Notes under the pieces: model-generated
What the model was told of the DNA's origin: nothing
Seen by the model: the letters and a program-made list of their open reading frames with translations, nothing else
The model's database searches: none
Shown here: piece by piece, positions 35,341 to 44,274 of the stretch
How positions within the stretch are numbered: the stretch's first letter is position 1
Layout of the letters: each line of letters opens with the position of its first letter
Position numbers and translations under genes: made by a program
Assembly (NCBI RefSeq): GCF_024496085.1
Contig: NZ_CP101751.1
Span: forward strand, 2,170,001-2,234,000
Direction of reading: 5' to 3'
From: Flavobacterium cerinum
Lineage (GTDB): Bacteria; Bacteroidota; Bacteroidia; Flavobacteriales; Flavobacteriaceae
DNA: 64,000 bases

Positions 35341-36810
35341 ATGAGCCATTCTGTATTTTCTGTGGAAAGTCATCCGGAAACAAGTGTAAAAAAAAGAGAA
35401 AACGGTCCTGAAAAAATAAAAAAACAGACCGGTATCCGGAAAAAGATCGAGATCAGCCATGATTCCCTTAATAAAGAAATGGAATGGTTGGAATCGTTGA
35501 TCGCGATACGTTGTAAAGAACTGTTTTTACAAGGTAAACTGGATTTTGAACCGGTTGATGAAATCCCTGAATTGCCCAAAACGGATTCGGATTCACCTTA
35601 TGGAATTATCGTCAACACCTATAAACTTCAGGAAATGGATCGGGTCGTATTGGCTTTAGGTATTGCATCGGCTCATTACCCGTCGTTATTTAAATCGTTT
35701 ATACAAATTGAAGAAAGCAGTAGCGCATTAGCAATTGATGTTGGCGGTGAATACAACAAAACAAACCGATCGTTTAAGCCGACATTTCAGACCGCACTTT
35801 TTTTACTGGCCGGAAAGGATTTGTCCTTATGGTCCAATTATAACGCAAAACTAATATCGGGAAGTGTCTTATTGCAAAATGATATTATCTACAATCGTAC
35901 GGACACCGACTTTATTTACGGAAAAATTGAATTGGATAGGGCGTATTTAAATTATTTCCTGTCGGGTACAAAACCACGATTGGATCACGGAGCCTATTTT
36001 CCGGGGAGTTTATACGAATCGGATCTGACATTGGACGATATTGTTTTGGAACCGATGGTAAGAGAACAGATAAAACCGATAGGGCAATATATTAAAGCAT
36101 TGGAAAGCGGTTTTTTTAAAAGCAAGGAGCACCATTTTAAATCCGGGTTTATTGCTTTATTCTACGGCGCACCCGGAACCGGAAAAACAATGCTGGCCGG
36201 GATTTTAGCAAATACGTATGGTATCGAGATGTACCATGTTGACCTTTCGCAGGTGGTTAGTAAATACATTGGTGAAACCGAAAAAAACCTGGAGATACTG
36301 TTTAACCGTTTACAGGGAAAAAACTGCATGCTTTTCTTTGATGAAGCCGATTCATTATTCGGAAAGCGTTCGGATGTAAAAGATGCACACGATCGTTATG
36401 CGAATCAGGAAGTGTCGTATTTACTGCAACGAATAGAAAAATTTGACGGACTTACGGTTTTGGCTTCCAACTTTGAAAACAATATGGACGATGCCTTTAA
36501 ACGTCGGATCGATTTGTCGATTAATATCATCCGTCCGACCGAAGCTACCCGGGAAGCCCTTTGGAAGCAATACCTGCCTAAAAATGTAACGTTCGAAAGC
36601 GACGCTTTTTTAAAACATCTGGCGAAAGATTATTCCTATACCGGTTCCAATATCCGTAACATCATGAAAAATGTAGCGATAGCACTGCATAATGAAGGCG
36701 GAAAAAGAATTACACAGGAGTTGATCAGTCCTTTTTTAGCGGTCGAAAGCGAAAAAGCTTTCGGAAAAAATCAAGCTCGTGTCAACACTTTTATCAGGAG
36801 ACCGGAATAA
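35341..36810 (+). CDS. AAA+ ATPase (spastin/VPS4-like, stand-alone)
   Basis: About 489 residues from the ATG at 35341; a GTG at 35314 would add nine residues. N-terminal 250 residues are not recognised. The C-terminal AAA domain has Walker A GAPGTGKT (about 276-283), Walker B LFFDEADSLFG (about 332-342), sensor-1 ASNFENN and an arginine finger in DDAFKRRIDLSI. ATPases of this arrangement occur in extracellular contractile injection systems (as the last-module AAA protein) and as general remodelers. No tail-sheath or tube genes are visible here. A 22-codon frame and a perfect hairpin follow. Confidence 0.82.
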   Translation: MSHSVFSVESHPETSVKKRENGPEKIKKQTGIRKKIEISHDSLNKEMEWLESLIAIRCKELFLQGKLDFEPVDEIPELPKTDSDSPYGIIVNTYKLQEMDRVVLALGIASAHYPSLFKSFIQIEESSSALAIDVGGEYNKTNRSFKPTFQTALFLLAGKDLSLWSNYNAKLISGSVLLQNDIIYNRTDTDFIYGKIELDRAYLNYFLSGTKPRLDHGAYFPGSLYESDLTLDDIVLEPMVREQIKPIGQYIKALESGFFKSKEHHFKSGFIALFYGAPGTGKTMLAGILANTYGIEMYHVDLSQVVSKYIGETEKNLEILFNRLQGKNCMLFFDEADSLFGKRSDVKDAHDRYANQEVSYLLQRIEKFDGLTVLASNFENNMDDAFKRRIDLSINIIRPTEATREALWKQYLPKNVTFESDAFLKHLAKDYSYTGSNIRNIMKNVAIALHNEGGKRITQELISPFLAVESEKAFGKNQARVNTFIRRPE

Positions 36811-36820
36811 AATAAATAAG

Positions 36821-36886
36821 ATGGAATTTGTATCTCCTTCCTTTTCTGAATTTCTGGAAGAACCGGTTGATTATTCAGATGAATAG
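36821..36886 (+). CDS. Tiny open frame after the AAA+ gene (21 residues)
   Basis: MEFVSPSFSEFLEEPVDYSDE, preceded by AATAAG just before the ATG, 10 bases after the ATPase stop and 20 bases before a strong terminator. Acidic and aromatic. It could be a short tail peptide, a regulator of the ATPase, or a 5' scrap of a deleted gene. Confidence 0.3.
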   Translation: MEFVSPSFSEFLEEPVDYSDE

Positions 36887-36906
36887 ATCCGGCTGAACTT
36901 AGAGAT

Positions 36907-36956
36907 CCCAAAACAAGAAAACCATAAGCAACTACTTATGGTTTTCTTGTTTTGGG
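36907..36956. terminator. Long perfect hairpin, probable bidirectional terminator
   Basis: A 22-base perfect inverted repeat (36907-36928 with 36935-36956) around the loop CAACTA. It separates the AAA+ gene from the convergent cupin gene. There is no long T run, so termination would rely on stem strength. Confidence 0.6.
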
Positions 36957-37027
36957 ACTAATATCTACTATTTAGTATTACTGTTTTAATAAAAATTAAT
37001 GCTTCGTAATAATTAACATTTTAAAAA

Positions 37028-37423
37028 TTATTTCGAATACTGTTCTTCACTTACTTTTTCCATCCAGGTTACGGCAATACCGTTTATTTCTTCCTGAATA
37101 GCGATATGGCTCATGGCTTTGTTTGGAGAAGCACCATGCCAGTGTTTTTCGTTCGGCTCAAAATAAATAACATCACCGGGTTGTATTTCAAAAACAGCTT
37201 CGCCTTCTTTTTGTACCCAACCTAATCCGGAAACAACGATAAGTGTTTGTCCGGCCGGATGGGTATGCCATGCGGTTCTTGCACCGGGTTCAAAAGTAAC
37301 CAAATTACCGGCTGCTCGGGTTGTTGCTTCTTTTGCAAATAAAGGATCAATTCTTACAGCTCCCGTAAACCAGTCTTCGCTTCCTTTTATCGATGACTGT
37401 GTACCGTTTTTTATAATTTTCAT
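37028..37423 (-). CDS. Cupin-domain protein
   Basis: 131 residues, a single small cupin: FEPGARTAWHTHPAGQTL (first cupin motif with two His), VQKEGEAVFEIQPGDVIYFEPNEKHWHGA (second motif). Matches the family that includes (R)-mandelonitrile lyase-like and carboxymuconolactone-associated cupins. Metal-binding His/Glu are intact. Function unassigned; often linked to redox or quinone metabolism. First gene of the minus-strand accessory island at its low-coordinate end. Confidence 0.85.
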   Translation of the reverse strand: MKIIKNGTQSSIKGSEDWFTGAVRIDPLFAKEATTRAAGNLVTFEPGARTAWHTHPAGQTLIVVSGLGWVQKEGEAVFEIQPGDVIYFEPNEKHWHGASPNKAMSHIAIQEEINGIAVTWMEKVSEEQYSK

Positions 37424-37519
37424 ACTAGTATTTTTAGCTATTTCCGTTATTTTTCAGAGTAAATCCATTTAGAATAATTCCTTTTAAAAGAAAGGAGTAG
37501 CGATCATTATTTCATTTCG

Positions 37520-38278
37520 TTATTCGGTCTTTAACTGAATAAAGTCTACAATTAGCTTTACAACTTGTTTGTTTTTGTCGTAACCGACATAGCGAGGGTA
37601 GATACCGTCGCCCCATCCGGAACCGAACATGATTATGTTGGTATTCGAATTTACAGGTGTATAATTAATCCAGTCTTCTCCTCTTGAACTTTCAGGAATG
37701 TTGGCGTTTACTAGAAAATGTGTTTCTAAGATATCAGTATAATAATTACCGTCTTTGTTATTCGCATAAAAGTTGTCAATCTCGTCATTATACGACTTCC
37801 ACGTTTCGAAATCCGAAAAACTTCCTAATCCGGTTTCAACAGGGAAAATGCCGTTCATTTTTTTCTCAAAGTCATCACTCAACAGTGCTTCTGAAATTAA
37901 TGAAAATTCCCAACTAACCGGAATTTCGTCTTTGAAGCTAAGTTCGGCATAAGCAACGCGTCCTTTAAAATGATCATCAAGTCCGATGTACAGATAAACG
38001 GGATAATCTCCGGGTGGAACACTCCAGGATTGCGGTAGCCCTAATTCTCGATATAACGGATCTGTACAAACAACTTGTCCGCTGGGTACTATAAGATTGC
38101 CGGCAAAAAACCGATCGTACGATTGATTTGTTTTTAGATTTTCAAAATCGGAATAGTTGAACTCGGCAGCTTCGTTAAAGATGATTTGCTTTACTTTTTT
38201 ATTTGTAGGGTTTTGTTCGGCTTGTGCGGTATTATCGTATAGTTCCATAATTATTTTGCTGTTATTTTGGTTGTTCAA
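37520..38278 (-). CDS. DUF4241-domain protein, probable immunity protein
   Basis: 252 residues, cytoplasmic. Family-like features: FAGNLIVPSGQVVCTDPL, PPGDYPVYLYIGL, FPVETGLGSFSDF, and near the end IIMFGSGWGDGIYPRYVGYD, the DUF4241 signature. DUF4241 is often found among immunity genes of polymorphic-toxin loci. A second ATG ten codons in (38248) is possible. Neighbours here are further immunity-like genes on the same strand. Confidence 0.8.
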   Translation of the reverse strand: MNNQNNSKIIMELYDNTAQAEQNPTNKKVKQIIFNEAAEFNYSDFENLKTNQSYDRFFAGNLIVPSGQVVCTDPLYRELGLPQSWSVPPGDYPVYLYIGLDDHFKGRVAYAELSFKDEIPVSWEFSLISEALLSDDFEKKMNGIFPVETGLGSFSDFETWKSYNDEIDNFYANNKDGNYYTDILETHFLVNANIPESSRGEDWINYTPVNSNTNIIMFGSGWGDGIYPRYVGYDKNKQVVKLIVDFIQLKTE

Positions 38279-38315
38279 CTAAATAACGGGTTGTATCCGT
38301 ATTTAGCTCTTTCCG

Positions 38316-38744
38316 TTAATTATTCGGATCAAACTCGATTATCCACTCAATGCCGTATTGGTCTCTGAACATAGCAAAATAGGAACCCCACGGACTATCT
38401 GAAATGGGCATTTCAATTGCTCCGCCTGCGGAAAGACGCTGAAATAAGCGATCCGCCTCTTCTTTACTTTCAGCGCTAATTGAAATTTTACTTCTGTTTT
38501 CATTTTCATTCACACGACCTAAAAATTCCGGAACATCATTTCCAATCAGTACATTACTCGTACCGATGGGTAGTGCAATATGCATAATCTTATTTTCTTC
38601 CTTTTCGCTGATTTGAAATTCCGTGTTTTTTAAATCTTTAAATCGGATAACTTTTGAAAATTCCCCGCCAAAAGCAGCTCTGTAAAATTCAAATGCTTCT
38701 TCAGCATTACCGTTGAAGTTAATATGTGGATTGATCAGTGCCAT
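38316..38744 (-). CDS. VOC/PhnB-like glyoxalase-fold protein
   Basis: 142 residues: LINPHINFNGNAEEAFEFYRAAFGG at the start, then KIMHIALPIGTSNVLIGND and the C-terminal SPWGSYFAMFRDQYGIEWIIEF. This is the PhnB/3-demethylubiquinone-like branch of the vicinal-oxygen-chelate superfamily. The metal ligands usual in true glyoxalases are not all evident, so a binding or unknown enzymatic role is likely. Its start lies 65 bases from the neighbouring gene. Confidence 0.85.
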   Translation of the reverse strand: MALINPHINFNGNAEEAFEFYRAAFGGEFSKVIRFKDLKNTEFQISEKEENKIMHIALPIGTSNVLIGNDVPEFLGRVNENENRSKISISAESKEEADRLFQRLSAGGAIEMPISDSPWGSYFAMFRDQYGIEWIIEFDPNN

Positions 38745-38809
38745 AATTGTATTGTTTTAGATTTACGATTTGTTTGCAATGATAAGAGGCAGTTTTGTTG
38801 TGTCGCCGG

Positions 38810-39304
38810 TTAATTGGTTCGAAGATCTTTCGTCTTAGCGTTTTCAATCTCAGAAAGATCAAAATCATTTTCGGTTATAAAGGTTGCTGTAATCTGCTTG
38901 GGTTGACCAACGGGATTAAGCCGCAGTAAATCGCTGTCGTCGTTTAGTTCCGTTAAAAATGCCGTTTCGGAATTTGCTTCACCGATTATAATCCACGGTT
39001 TTCCGAATTCCGTTTCCATATAGTAAACATTCAACTCCAAATTTCCGTTGTCGTGATACAATTTTTCGCCAATCGGATCACCTTGAAATTCACCGATAAG
39101 TTCAAAGTTTACTTGTCCGTTTTGATGATACTTTTTTCCGATTTCAGCTAAAATAAAATCCCGTTTAAGCTGCTCGATTTGGTTGCCTAAATCTTCCTGA
39201 ACCTGGGAAGCATTAGAAAAACCGGGTCTTTCTGTTCGGAGTAAGAAGTATTTTTCCTCATTTTGAGTGCTATAAAGATAGAAAATTGTCAATTCACTTG
39301 CCAT
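38810..39304 (-). CDS. Hypothetical protein with MORN-like strands
   Basis: 164 residues, cytoplasmic. Contains a MORN-like pair of strands (YHQNGQVNFELIGEFQGD; EKLYHDNGNLELNVYY) preceded by a helix (VQEDLGNQIEQLKRDFI). Within the immunity-like gene series; may itself be an immunity protein. No family firmly recognised. Confidence 0.6.
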   Translation of the reverse strand: MASELTIFYLYSTQNEEKYFLLRTERPGFSNASQVQEDLGNQIEQLKRDFILAEIGKKYHQNGQVNFELIGEFQGDPIGEKLYHDNGNLELNVYYMETEFGKPWIIIGEANSETAFLTELNDDSDLLRLNPVGQPKQITATFITENDFDLSEIENAKTKDLRTN

Positions 39305-39374
39305 AAATAAGTAGTCAAAAATTAGCAGTCGTGTTCGTTGTAAGGTATATAGTACTTGTTATGTACCGTTTTTT

Positions 39375-39764
39375 TTATCGATTAAAATGCTCTAAAATCT
39401 GTATTATTTCTACGAGATAATTTATTTCTAAATTTAATGTTTTATTTCCGTCACGGTTAATTTCTACAGCATTTTCAGCAGTATTGTATTTTATAAGCAG
39501 TTCGGATCCTTCAATTTCCCAAGAATATTCATTGTTGTTTTCTTTGCAAAGCTGACCGGCATAGGGTTTTCTTACGTAGTTGGGATCTTCCCAAATCTGT
39601 TTTGCAATTTTAGTCAATAATTCGATTATTTCTTCATTGTCAGTGGCTGTAAGCAAACAACTGTCTCCGTTTTCGTAATCCAGTTGCAACAAAATGCAAT
39701 CACCGTTTTTTTGAATCAGTATGTTTCCGTTTTTTACGAACCAATTATAGACCTGATTTTCCAT
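39375..39764 (-). CDS. Small acidic hypothetical protein
   Basis: 129 residues, acidic, beta-rich (NGNILIQKNGDCILLQLDY, YSWEIEGSELLIKYNTAENAVEI) with a C-terminal helix (LVEIIQILEHF). Size, charge and place among immunity-like genes suggest an immunity protein. No family recognised. Confidence 0.6.
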   Translation of the reverse strand: MENQVYNWFVKNGNILIQKNGDCILLQLDYENGDSCLLTATDNEEIIELLTKIAKQIWEDPNYVRKPYAGQLCKENNNEYSWEIEGSELLIKYNTAENAVEINRDGNKTLNLEINYLVEIIQILEHFNR

Positions 39765-39820
39765 ATTATATATTTTATGATGTCTGTTTTTTTGAATATT
39801 CTTTCCCGGGTAAAATTATT

Positions 39821-40402
39821 CTAACTGAACGCCTGTGCCAACAACCGCAATTGTTCTTTTAAATTTACTTTCTGAATATTGTTGATATTTTCTTCACCAT
39901 CCAAAACCAAAGCCGGAACAAAGGCTAAACATTCATCCAACGCAACGGCTCCAAATTGTTCTACAGCGGGAAATTCAAAATGCCCGTAAGCTTCGTTTTC
40001 CATATGCAATTTATTTGCAAATAAAGTTTGAAAGAAAAGCGAAAATTCATAATCCACATAACTGTATTCCTCAGTATGAATGTTGTAAAAAGCAAGGCAT
40101 ATTTCATCATCCACTTCTCCTATAAGGTAAAAGTTGCCCATAGCCGTTTTGGCAAAAGGCATAATGGATTGCTGTCTTAATTTAGGAAATCCGTTTAATA
40201 GGTCTTCATAATCTGTCGGATTAACAAATGCGACTATCCCGTTTTTAAAAATGGCTTCTCCAAAATAGGCTAAATGATCCAAAAGGATAGTACTGTCTTC
40301 AAAATGATTTAGAAGCGCTTCATATTTTGTTTTTATAACAGTAACATCAATTTTTCCGACAATTTCAGGCGTTCCTAACCGTTTTATAAGATTTTCGGGC
40401 AT
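39821..40402 (-). CDS. Tdi1/DUF1851-like immunity protein
   Basis: 193 residues. Resembles the GAD-like/DUF1851 proteins, including the T6SS immunity protein Tdi1: an N-terminal helical part (VIKTKYEALLNHFEDS), FYLIGEVDDEICLAFYNIH in the middle, then FFQTLFANKL and ALDECLAFVPALVLDG near the C-terminus. These proteins neutralise a cognate toxin by binding it. No matching Tde-type toxin gene is visible in the window. Confidence 0.72.
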   Translation of the reverse strand: MPENLIKRLGTPEIVGKIDVTVIKTKYEALLNHFEDSTILLDHLAYFGEAIFKNGIVAFVNPTDYEDLLNGFPKLRQQSIMPFAKTAMGNFYLIGEVDDEICLAFYNIHTEEYSYVDYEFSLFFQTLFANKLHMENEAYGHFEFPAVEQFGAVALDECLAFVPALVLDGEENINNIQKVNLKEQLRLLAQAFS

Positions 40403-40420
40403 TATTTTTTACTTATTAGA

Positions 40421-40912
40421 TTAACGTATTTGCTCATTTAATGACTGGTATTGGTCTTCGTAAATCAAACGTAAAACACCTGTAAAAGTAATATCCGTTT
40501 TTTGATAGGGTCCGTCCTCAACATTATCTGAAATCCATAGAATATCCTCTTTAGGATTATTAGTGTTGTATGAAAAATACAGTATTTCACCTTCGGTATT
40601 ACTAATGTCCAAAACCAGATGGAATCCGTTTTTCTCCGGAATAGGGTAGTCTAAAATATTTAAACCTTCCTCCCAATCATCCAATCCGTAAAAAGTAGCA
40701 TAATCCCCATTGTTTAGTTGCAGTACGAGTATGCTCATTTCGCTCAAAAAGTACAAATAGGAGTTTATGTCCAGAAACGGAGCCGTTTTTTGAAGTGCTA
40801 AAGCCTCTTTTATAAAAAGGTTCGCTTTCCGATCGGTATTCGATCCGCTCGCTTCGTATTTTGTGATTAACTTTGTGATTAATTCATCAACTATTGGATT
40901 ATGATCTATCAT
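40421..40912 (-). CDS. SUKH/SMI1-KNR4-like or related immunity candidate
   Basis: 163 residues, cytoplasmic, acidic. Ends with FTGVLRLIYEDQYQSLN and contains YSYNTNNPKEDILWISD-like strands; overall alpha/beta pattern is compatible with a SUKH-type immunity protein but I cannot confirm the fold. It is 18 bases from the Tdi1-like gene and presumably cotranscribed with it. Confidence 0.55.
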   Translation of the reverse strand: MIDHNPIVDELITKLITKYEASGSNTDRKANLFIKEALALQKTAPFLDINSYLYFLSEMSILVLQLNNGDYATFYGLDDWEEGLNILDYPIPEKNGFHLVLDISNTEGEILYFSYNTNNPKEDILWISDNVEDGPYQKTDITFTGVLRLIYEDQYQSLNEQIR

Positions 40913-41042
40913 GTTTCAATTTTTATGCTTACTGGATCTTAGTAATGTAAAAATAAGAAAAATACTATAAATTAAAACCCCGGAGAATTTTATTTGAAGC
41001 GATCTGAAAATTGAATGTTTTTTACTTATTGTAAAATTAACT

Positions 41043-41402
41043 TTAGATATGCGAACTGAAATTATATTTAATATCGAATTTTTGACAAAAACTTCTAAGG
41101 TTGCTACAGCCGTCTAAACCGCTAAAATTCTCAGCTAATACTGATTTGATAGTACCCTCAGGGTTTTGTTCAGACAATTTTGTGATAAGAAGTAGTGTGT
41201 TTTCAGCATCAAAGGAGTACCAATATTCATAATCATCGTCATGGAAACGCTCTTTAACATAGTGACCCATATCCTGTCCGGATATTAAAAGAGAGGCATT
41301 ACTAATCGTTGCCCATACATTTACCGAAAGTCGGGAACCGTCTCGGTACTCACACAGGTAAAATTGCTCAATATCTTCGATTGTAATTTTCTTTAATGTC
41401 AT
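41043..41402 (-). CDS. Small hypothetical, probable immunity protein
   Basis: About 119 residues from the ATG at 41400-41402 (MTLKKITIED); a further nine-residue extension is possible. Contains LLISGQDMGHYVKE, EYWYSFDAENTLLLI and FSGLDGCSNLRSFCQKF near the C-terminus. I recall similar small proteins elsewhere but no function is known. Same strand as the immunity-like genes around it. Confidence 0.55.
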   Translation of the reverse strand: MTLKKITIEDIEQFYLCEYRDGSRLSVNVWATISNASLLISGQDMGHYVKERFHDDDYEYWYSFDAENTLLLITKLSEQNPEGTIKSVLAENFSGLDGCSNLRSFCQKFDIKYNFSSHI

Positions 41403-41599
41403 ATTTCGATTTTGTTTTTCTTGTTTCATTTACCTTTTAACCGTTTCCACTGCTAAAGTAATGATCATGATTTGATAAACCATTTTCATTTCGTCTTATG
41501 TGGACACAATTCCAGTAGAACAGATTTACTTCGTTAGTTCGGTGTAATTGTTAGTCTTAACTTGATGAATATTCTTTGGAAAGACAACAAGAATTAATA

Positions 41600-42379
41600 T
41601 TAGAGCGAATTTTTATATAATTGACTTAGATTATATAATTTTCTTCCGAGTAATTTTTCGGCATCTTTCGAAGCTGAGCCTATTTGTTGTTTTGATAAAC
41701 TTTTTTCAAGTTCTTTAATTTCCTCAATAACTTCATTCTGTTTCAGTATACTGAAGTCAATTTTATACTCGTTATAAATCAAATACCATAGATAACTTTG
41801 ATATAAATCTTTGGCAAAATATTTTCCATCTTTATGAAAATGAGCAAGTTCTAATCGAGCCGAAGTGATGTATCCGCTTTGTGTAAGATTTTCAGGATTT
41901 TGAAGTTTTGCCAATCTTTGAATCCATTCTTTAAATTTAGGAATGCTTTGTTGAACACCGTTTCCTGTTACATAGCATTCCGCAACATTCCAAACGCAAG
42001 TCGGATCATCATTATTAGCACATTTTAAGGCATATTCAAAAGCTTTTTCAGAATTTTGTTCAATTCCTTCACCATTTCCGTATGCCATCATCATGGCATA
42101 ATGTCCATTGTTAAAACCGTTGTCAGACGATTTTTTATACCATTCAATTGCTTCTTTTTCATTTTTTTCACCGGCTGCACCGCTTTGAAGGAAATATCCA
42201 AGGTTATATTGAGCTTCGGCATTTCCTGATTCGGCCGCTTTTTTTAAAACAGGGAAGGCCTCTTTGTAGTTTCCTTGTCCTAATAAATCTTTTGACTGCC
42301 GATTCAATTCTTCAGCATTTTGGCCAAATGATATTTGAGCGAATAAAAAGAAAATAATGCTATTAAGAGTTTGTTTCAT
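41600..42379 (-). CDS. Exported Sel1-repeat protein
   Basis: 259 residues. Signal peptide ending SFGQ (20). Several Sel1/TPR-like repeats follow (GNYKEAFPVLKKAAESGNA, EAQYNLGYFLQSGAAGEKN, EAIEWYKKSSDNGFNNGHY, AMMMAYGNGEGIEQNSEKA), then an irregular C-terminal part. Such proteins are scaffolds for protein-protein contacts in the periplasm. Convergence with truC on the other side is not seen: the two are divergent, 168 bases apart. Confidence 0.82.
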   Translation of the reverse strand: MKQTLNSIIFFLFAQISFGQNAEELNRQSKDLLGQGNYKEAFPVLKKAAESGNAEAQYNLGYFLQSGAAGEKNEKEAIEWYKKSSDNGFNNGHYAMMMAYGNGEGIEQNSEKAFEYALKCANNDDPTCVWNVAECYVTGNGVQQSIPKFKEWIQRLAKLQNPENLTQSGYITSARLELAHFHKDGKYFAKDLYQSYLWYLIYNEYKIDFSILKQNEVIEEIKELEKSLSKQQIGSASKDAEKLLGRKLYNLSQLYKNSL

Positions 42380-42547
42380 TTGCGTTTTGTTTGAATATCT
42401 ATTGTCAAATTGTTCTGCTAAAAGTAGAATGCGATGCGTATGTAAGCTTTGTAAATTTAATTTTTAAATATAGCTCAATAATTTAGAATTTTCCTACTAA
42501 GTCGGTATCAAAAAATCACTTACTTTTAGCAGTTTTTTATAGTGCAT

Positions 42548-43264
42548 ATGTTAGAGATTATTTATCAGGACGATTATTTAGTTGCCATCAATAAACCACA
42601 CGGTCTTTTAGTGCATCAATCTCCTATTGCAAGAGATGCTTCCGAATTTGCAATTCAGTTGTTGCGGGATCAAATTGATAAAAAAGTATATCCGGTTCAC
42701 CGGATTGACCGTAAAACTTCGGGAATATTACTTTTTGCATTGGACAAAGAAGTGAATAAAAATCTGACGGAACAGTTAACGTTAAAAACCGTTGTAAAAA
42801 AGTATTGGGCAATTGTAAGAGGTTTTACACCTGATGAGCAACTTATAGATTATGCTTTATACAAAGATAATGGGGCTTTACAGGAAGCACAAACAATCAT
42901 TAAGACTTTAGCAAAAGTGGAAATCGATATTCCTTCGGGGAAACACAGTACTTCCCGATATTCGTTTGTGGAGGCTTTTCCGCTAACCGGCAGAATGCAT
43001 CAGATTCGCAAGCATATGGCTCATATTTTACATCCGATTATCGGTGATCGTCCTCACGGATGCAACAAACAAAATAAAATATGGCTTGAAAAATTTAAAA
43101 TGAATACGATGTTACTCCATGCTCAGAAGTTGGTTTTTACACATCCTGTAAGCCATGAAAAGGTGGTGCTTACCGCTCGCCCACAAGAAGAGTTTATACG
43201 AGCAGCAGGAATTATGGGGTTTTATATTGATGAGAAAAATTGTGTTAGTATTGGGGATAAATAG
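42548..43264 (+). CDS. truC: tRNA pseudouridine synthase C (TruC-like)
   Basis: About 238 residues from the ATG at 42548 (MLEIIYQDDYLVAINKP); a GTG two codons upstream is possible. The RluA-family catalytic motif VHRIDRKTSG (Asp near residue 51) is present, then ALDKEVNKNL, KYWAIVRGF, and the TruC-like GRMHQIRKHMAHILHPIIGD with HGCNKQNKIW. No S4 or PUA domain, as in E. coli TruC, which modifies U65 of tRNA. A housekeeping gene sitting within the accessory island. Confidence 0.85.
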   Translation: MLEIIYQDDYLVAINKPHGLLVHQSPIARDASEFAIQLLRDQIDKKVYPVHRIDRKTSGILLFALDKEVNKNLTEQLTLKTVVKKYWAIVRGFTPDEQLIDYALYKDNGALQEAQTIIKTLAKVEIDIPSGKHSTSRYSFVEAFPLTGRMHQIRKHMAHILHPIIGDRPHGCNKQNKIWLEKFKMNTMLLHAQKLVFTHPVSHEKVVLTARPQEEFIRAAGIMGFYIDEKNCVSIGDK

Positions 43265-43304
43265 TTTTTAAACTTATAGCTGTTTTTGAGACACAATTTG
43301 CATA

Positions 43305-43400
43305 CTCCGATGCGCGGATTTAAATATGGAATTTTGTTAAGTTGTGGGCTGAGAGTGATAACAATCGAAAACCTTATGCCGCTTTTGTTTTGATATGTTT
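43305..43400. repeat. Intergenic repeat flanking a toxin-immunity pair, copy 1
   Basis: About 95 bases sharing GCGGATTTAAATATGGA, TTTTGT-AAGT-GTGGG, ATAA-ATCGAA and ATGCCGCTTTTGTT with the copy at 44635-44729. Within the 313-base gene-free stretch after truC, where I see no other feature. Confidence 0.7.
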
Positions 43401-43577
43401 TATGATTGAAATCTAATAGTGCTCTATATGACTTAATTATTTATAAAGTTTCAGGGATTGGAATAGTGGTTGAACTTAAATAAGTATTCTAAAGATCCGA
43501 AAAAATTGAATTAGCAGATCATTTTCCAATGAAGATAAACGGGCCATTGTACTAAACCGCTGTTAAGTGCTGGCAAT

Positions 43578-44264
43578 TTAGTAAATTGCTAAATTTATAT
43601 TTTCGAAGGCTAAGTCATTTATGCCTTTTATTATTATTAATGATGCAGTATCACTATATATGCTTTTATAAATATTTAAACCCTTTTGAGGGTAAAGATT
43701 ATTAAAGGCATATAATTCAAGTCTCTTTTCAATTAGGTTTTTTTCATAAAGAGTAATTGAAAATTCTATTAACGCAGTCATTATTGTTCCTGTTTCTATT
43801 GCTTGAGAATTATATATTTTTTTCAAGATAACACGGAAATCACTTAGTTGTTCAACTTTAATTATGTTATTATAATTTGATAAATCATTTAACCACCATT
43901 TAGTAGGAAAAAAACCTTCAGAAGTAAATTGTTTTTGATATGCTGTAAAATATAATGCTAATAATAAAGATAAAGACTTTTTAAATTCATTATCGGGAAG
44001 ATTAATAATCTTGTTTAAATTATTATAGTCGTAGCTCAGTTTAATTAAAACAATTGGAGTATATGTTTCTTTTAATCCACTAAGTTTTATTGCAGATTCA
44101 ACATCTTCTTTGGTGGGCTTTAATTGTAAAATGAAGAAAATAAGTTTTTTTATGAAATCGTCTTTTTCACTTTTTTCCAAAGAATCAAAATAGTTTATAA
44201 TATCAGTTATGGTTAACAAATTTTGTCCAAATTGATTTATTTTTATGTCATTCTGTATCTTCAT
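43578..44264 (-). CDS. DUF5958-like protein, probable immunity partner
   Basis: 228 residues, cytoplasmic. The N-terminal half matches the DUF5958 pattern: INQFGQNLLTITDIINYFDS, then LIFFILQLKPTKEDVESAI and SGLKETYTPIVLIK. The rest is helical (FKKSLSLLLALYFTAYQKQ). It begins 10 bases after the nucleotidyltransferase tip gene, the position an immunity gene takes behind its toxin. The pair is bracketed by two copies of a ~95-base repeat. Confidence 0.72.
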   Translation of the reverse strand: MKIQNDIKINQFGQNLLTITDIINYFDSLEKSEKDDFIKKLIFFILQLKPTKEDVESAIKLSGLKETYTPIVLIKLSYDYNNLNKIINLPDNEFKKSLSLLLALYFTAYQKQFTSEGFFPTKWWLNDLSNYNNIIKVEQLSDFRVILKKIYNSQAIETGTIMTALIEFSITLYEKNLIEKRLELYAFNNLYPQKGLNIYKSIYSDTASLIIIKGINDLAFENINLAIY

Positions 44265-44274
44265 ATTCTTTTAA

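Noticed and set aside
35053..35460. 135-residue minus-strand frame before the AAA+ gene
   Set aside because: Overlaps the 5' end of the ATPase gene and a terminator; no motif.
36907..36956. Inverted repeats of an insertion sequence
   Set aside because: The arms are only 6 bases apart with no transposase; a hairpin terminator explains them.
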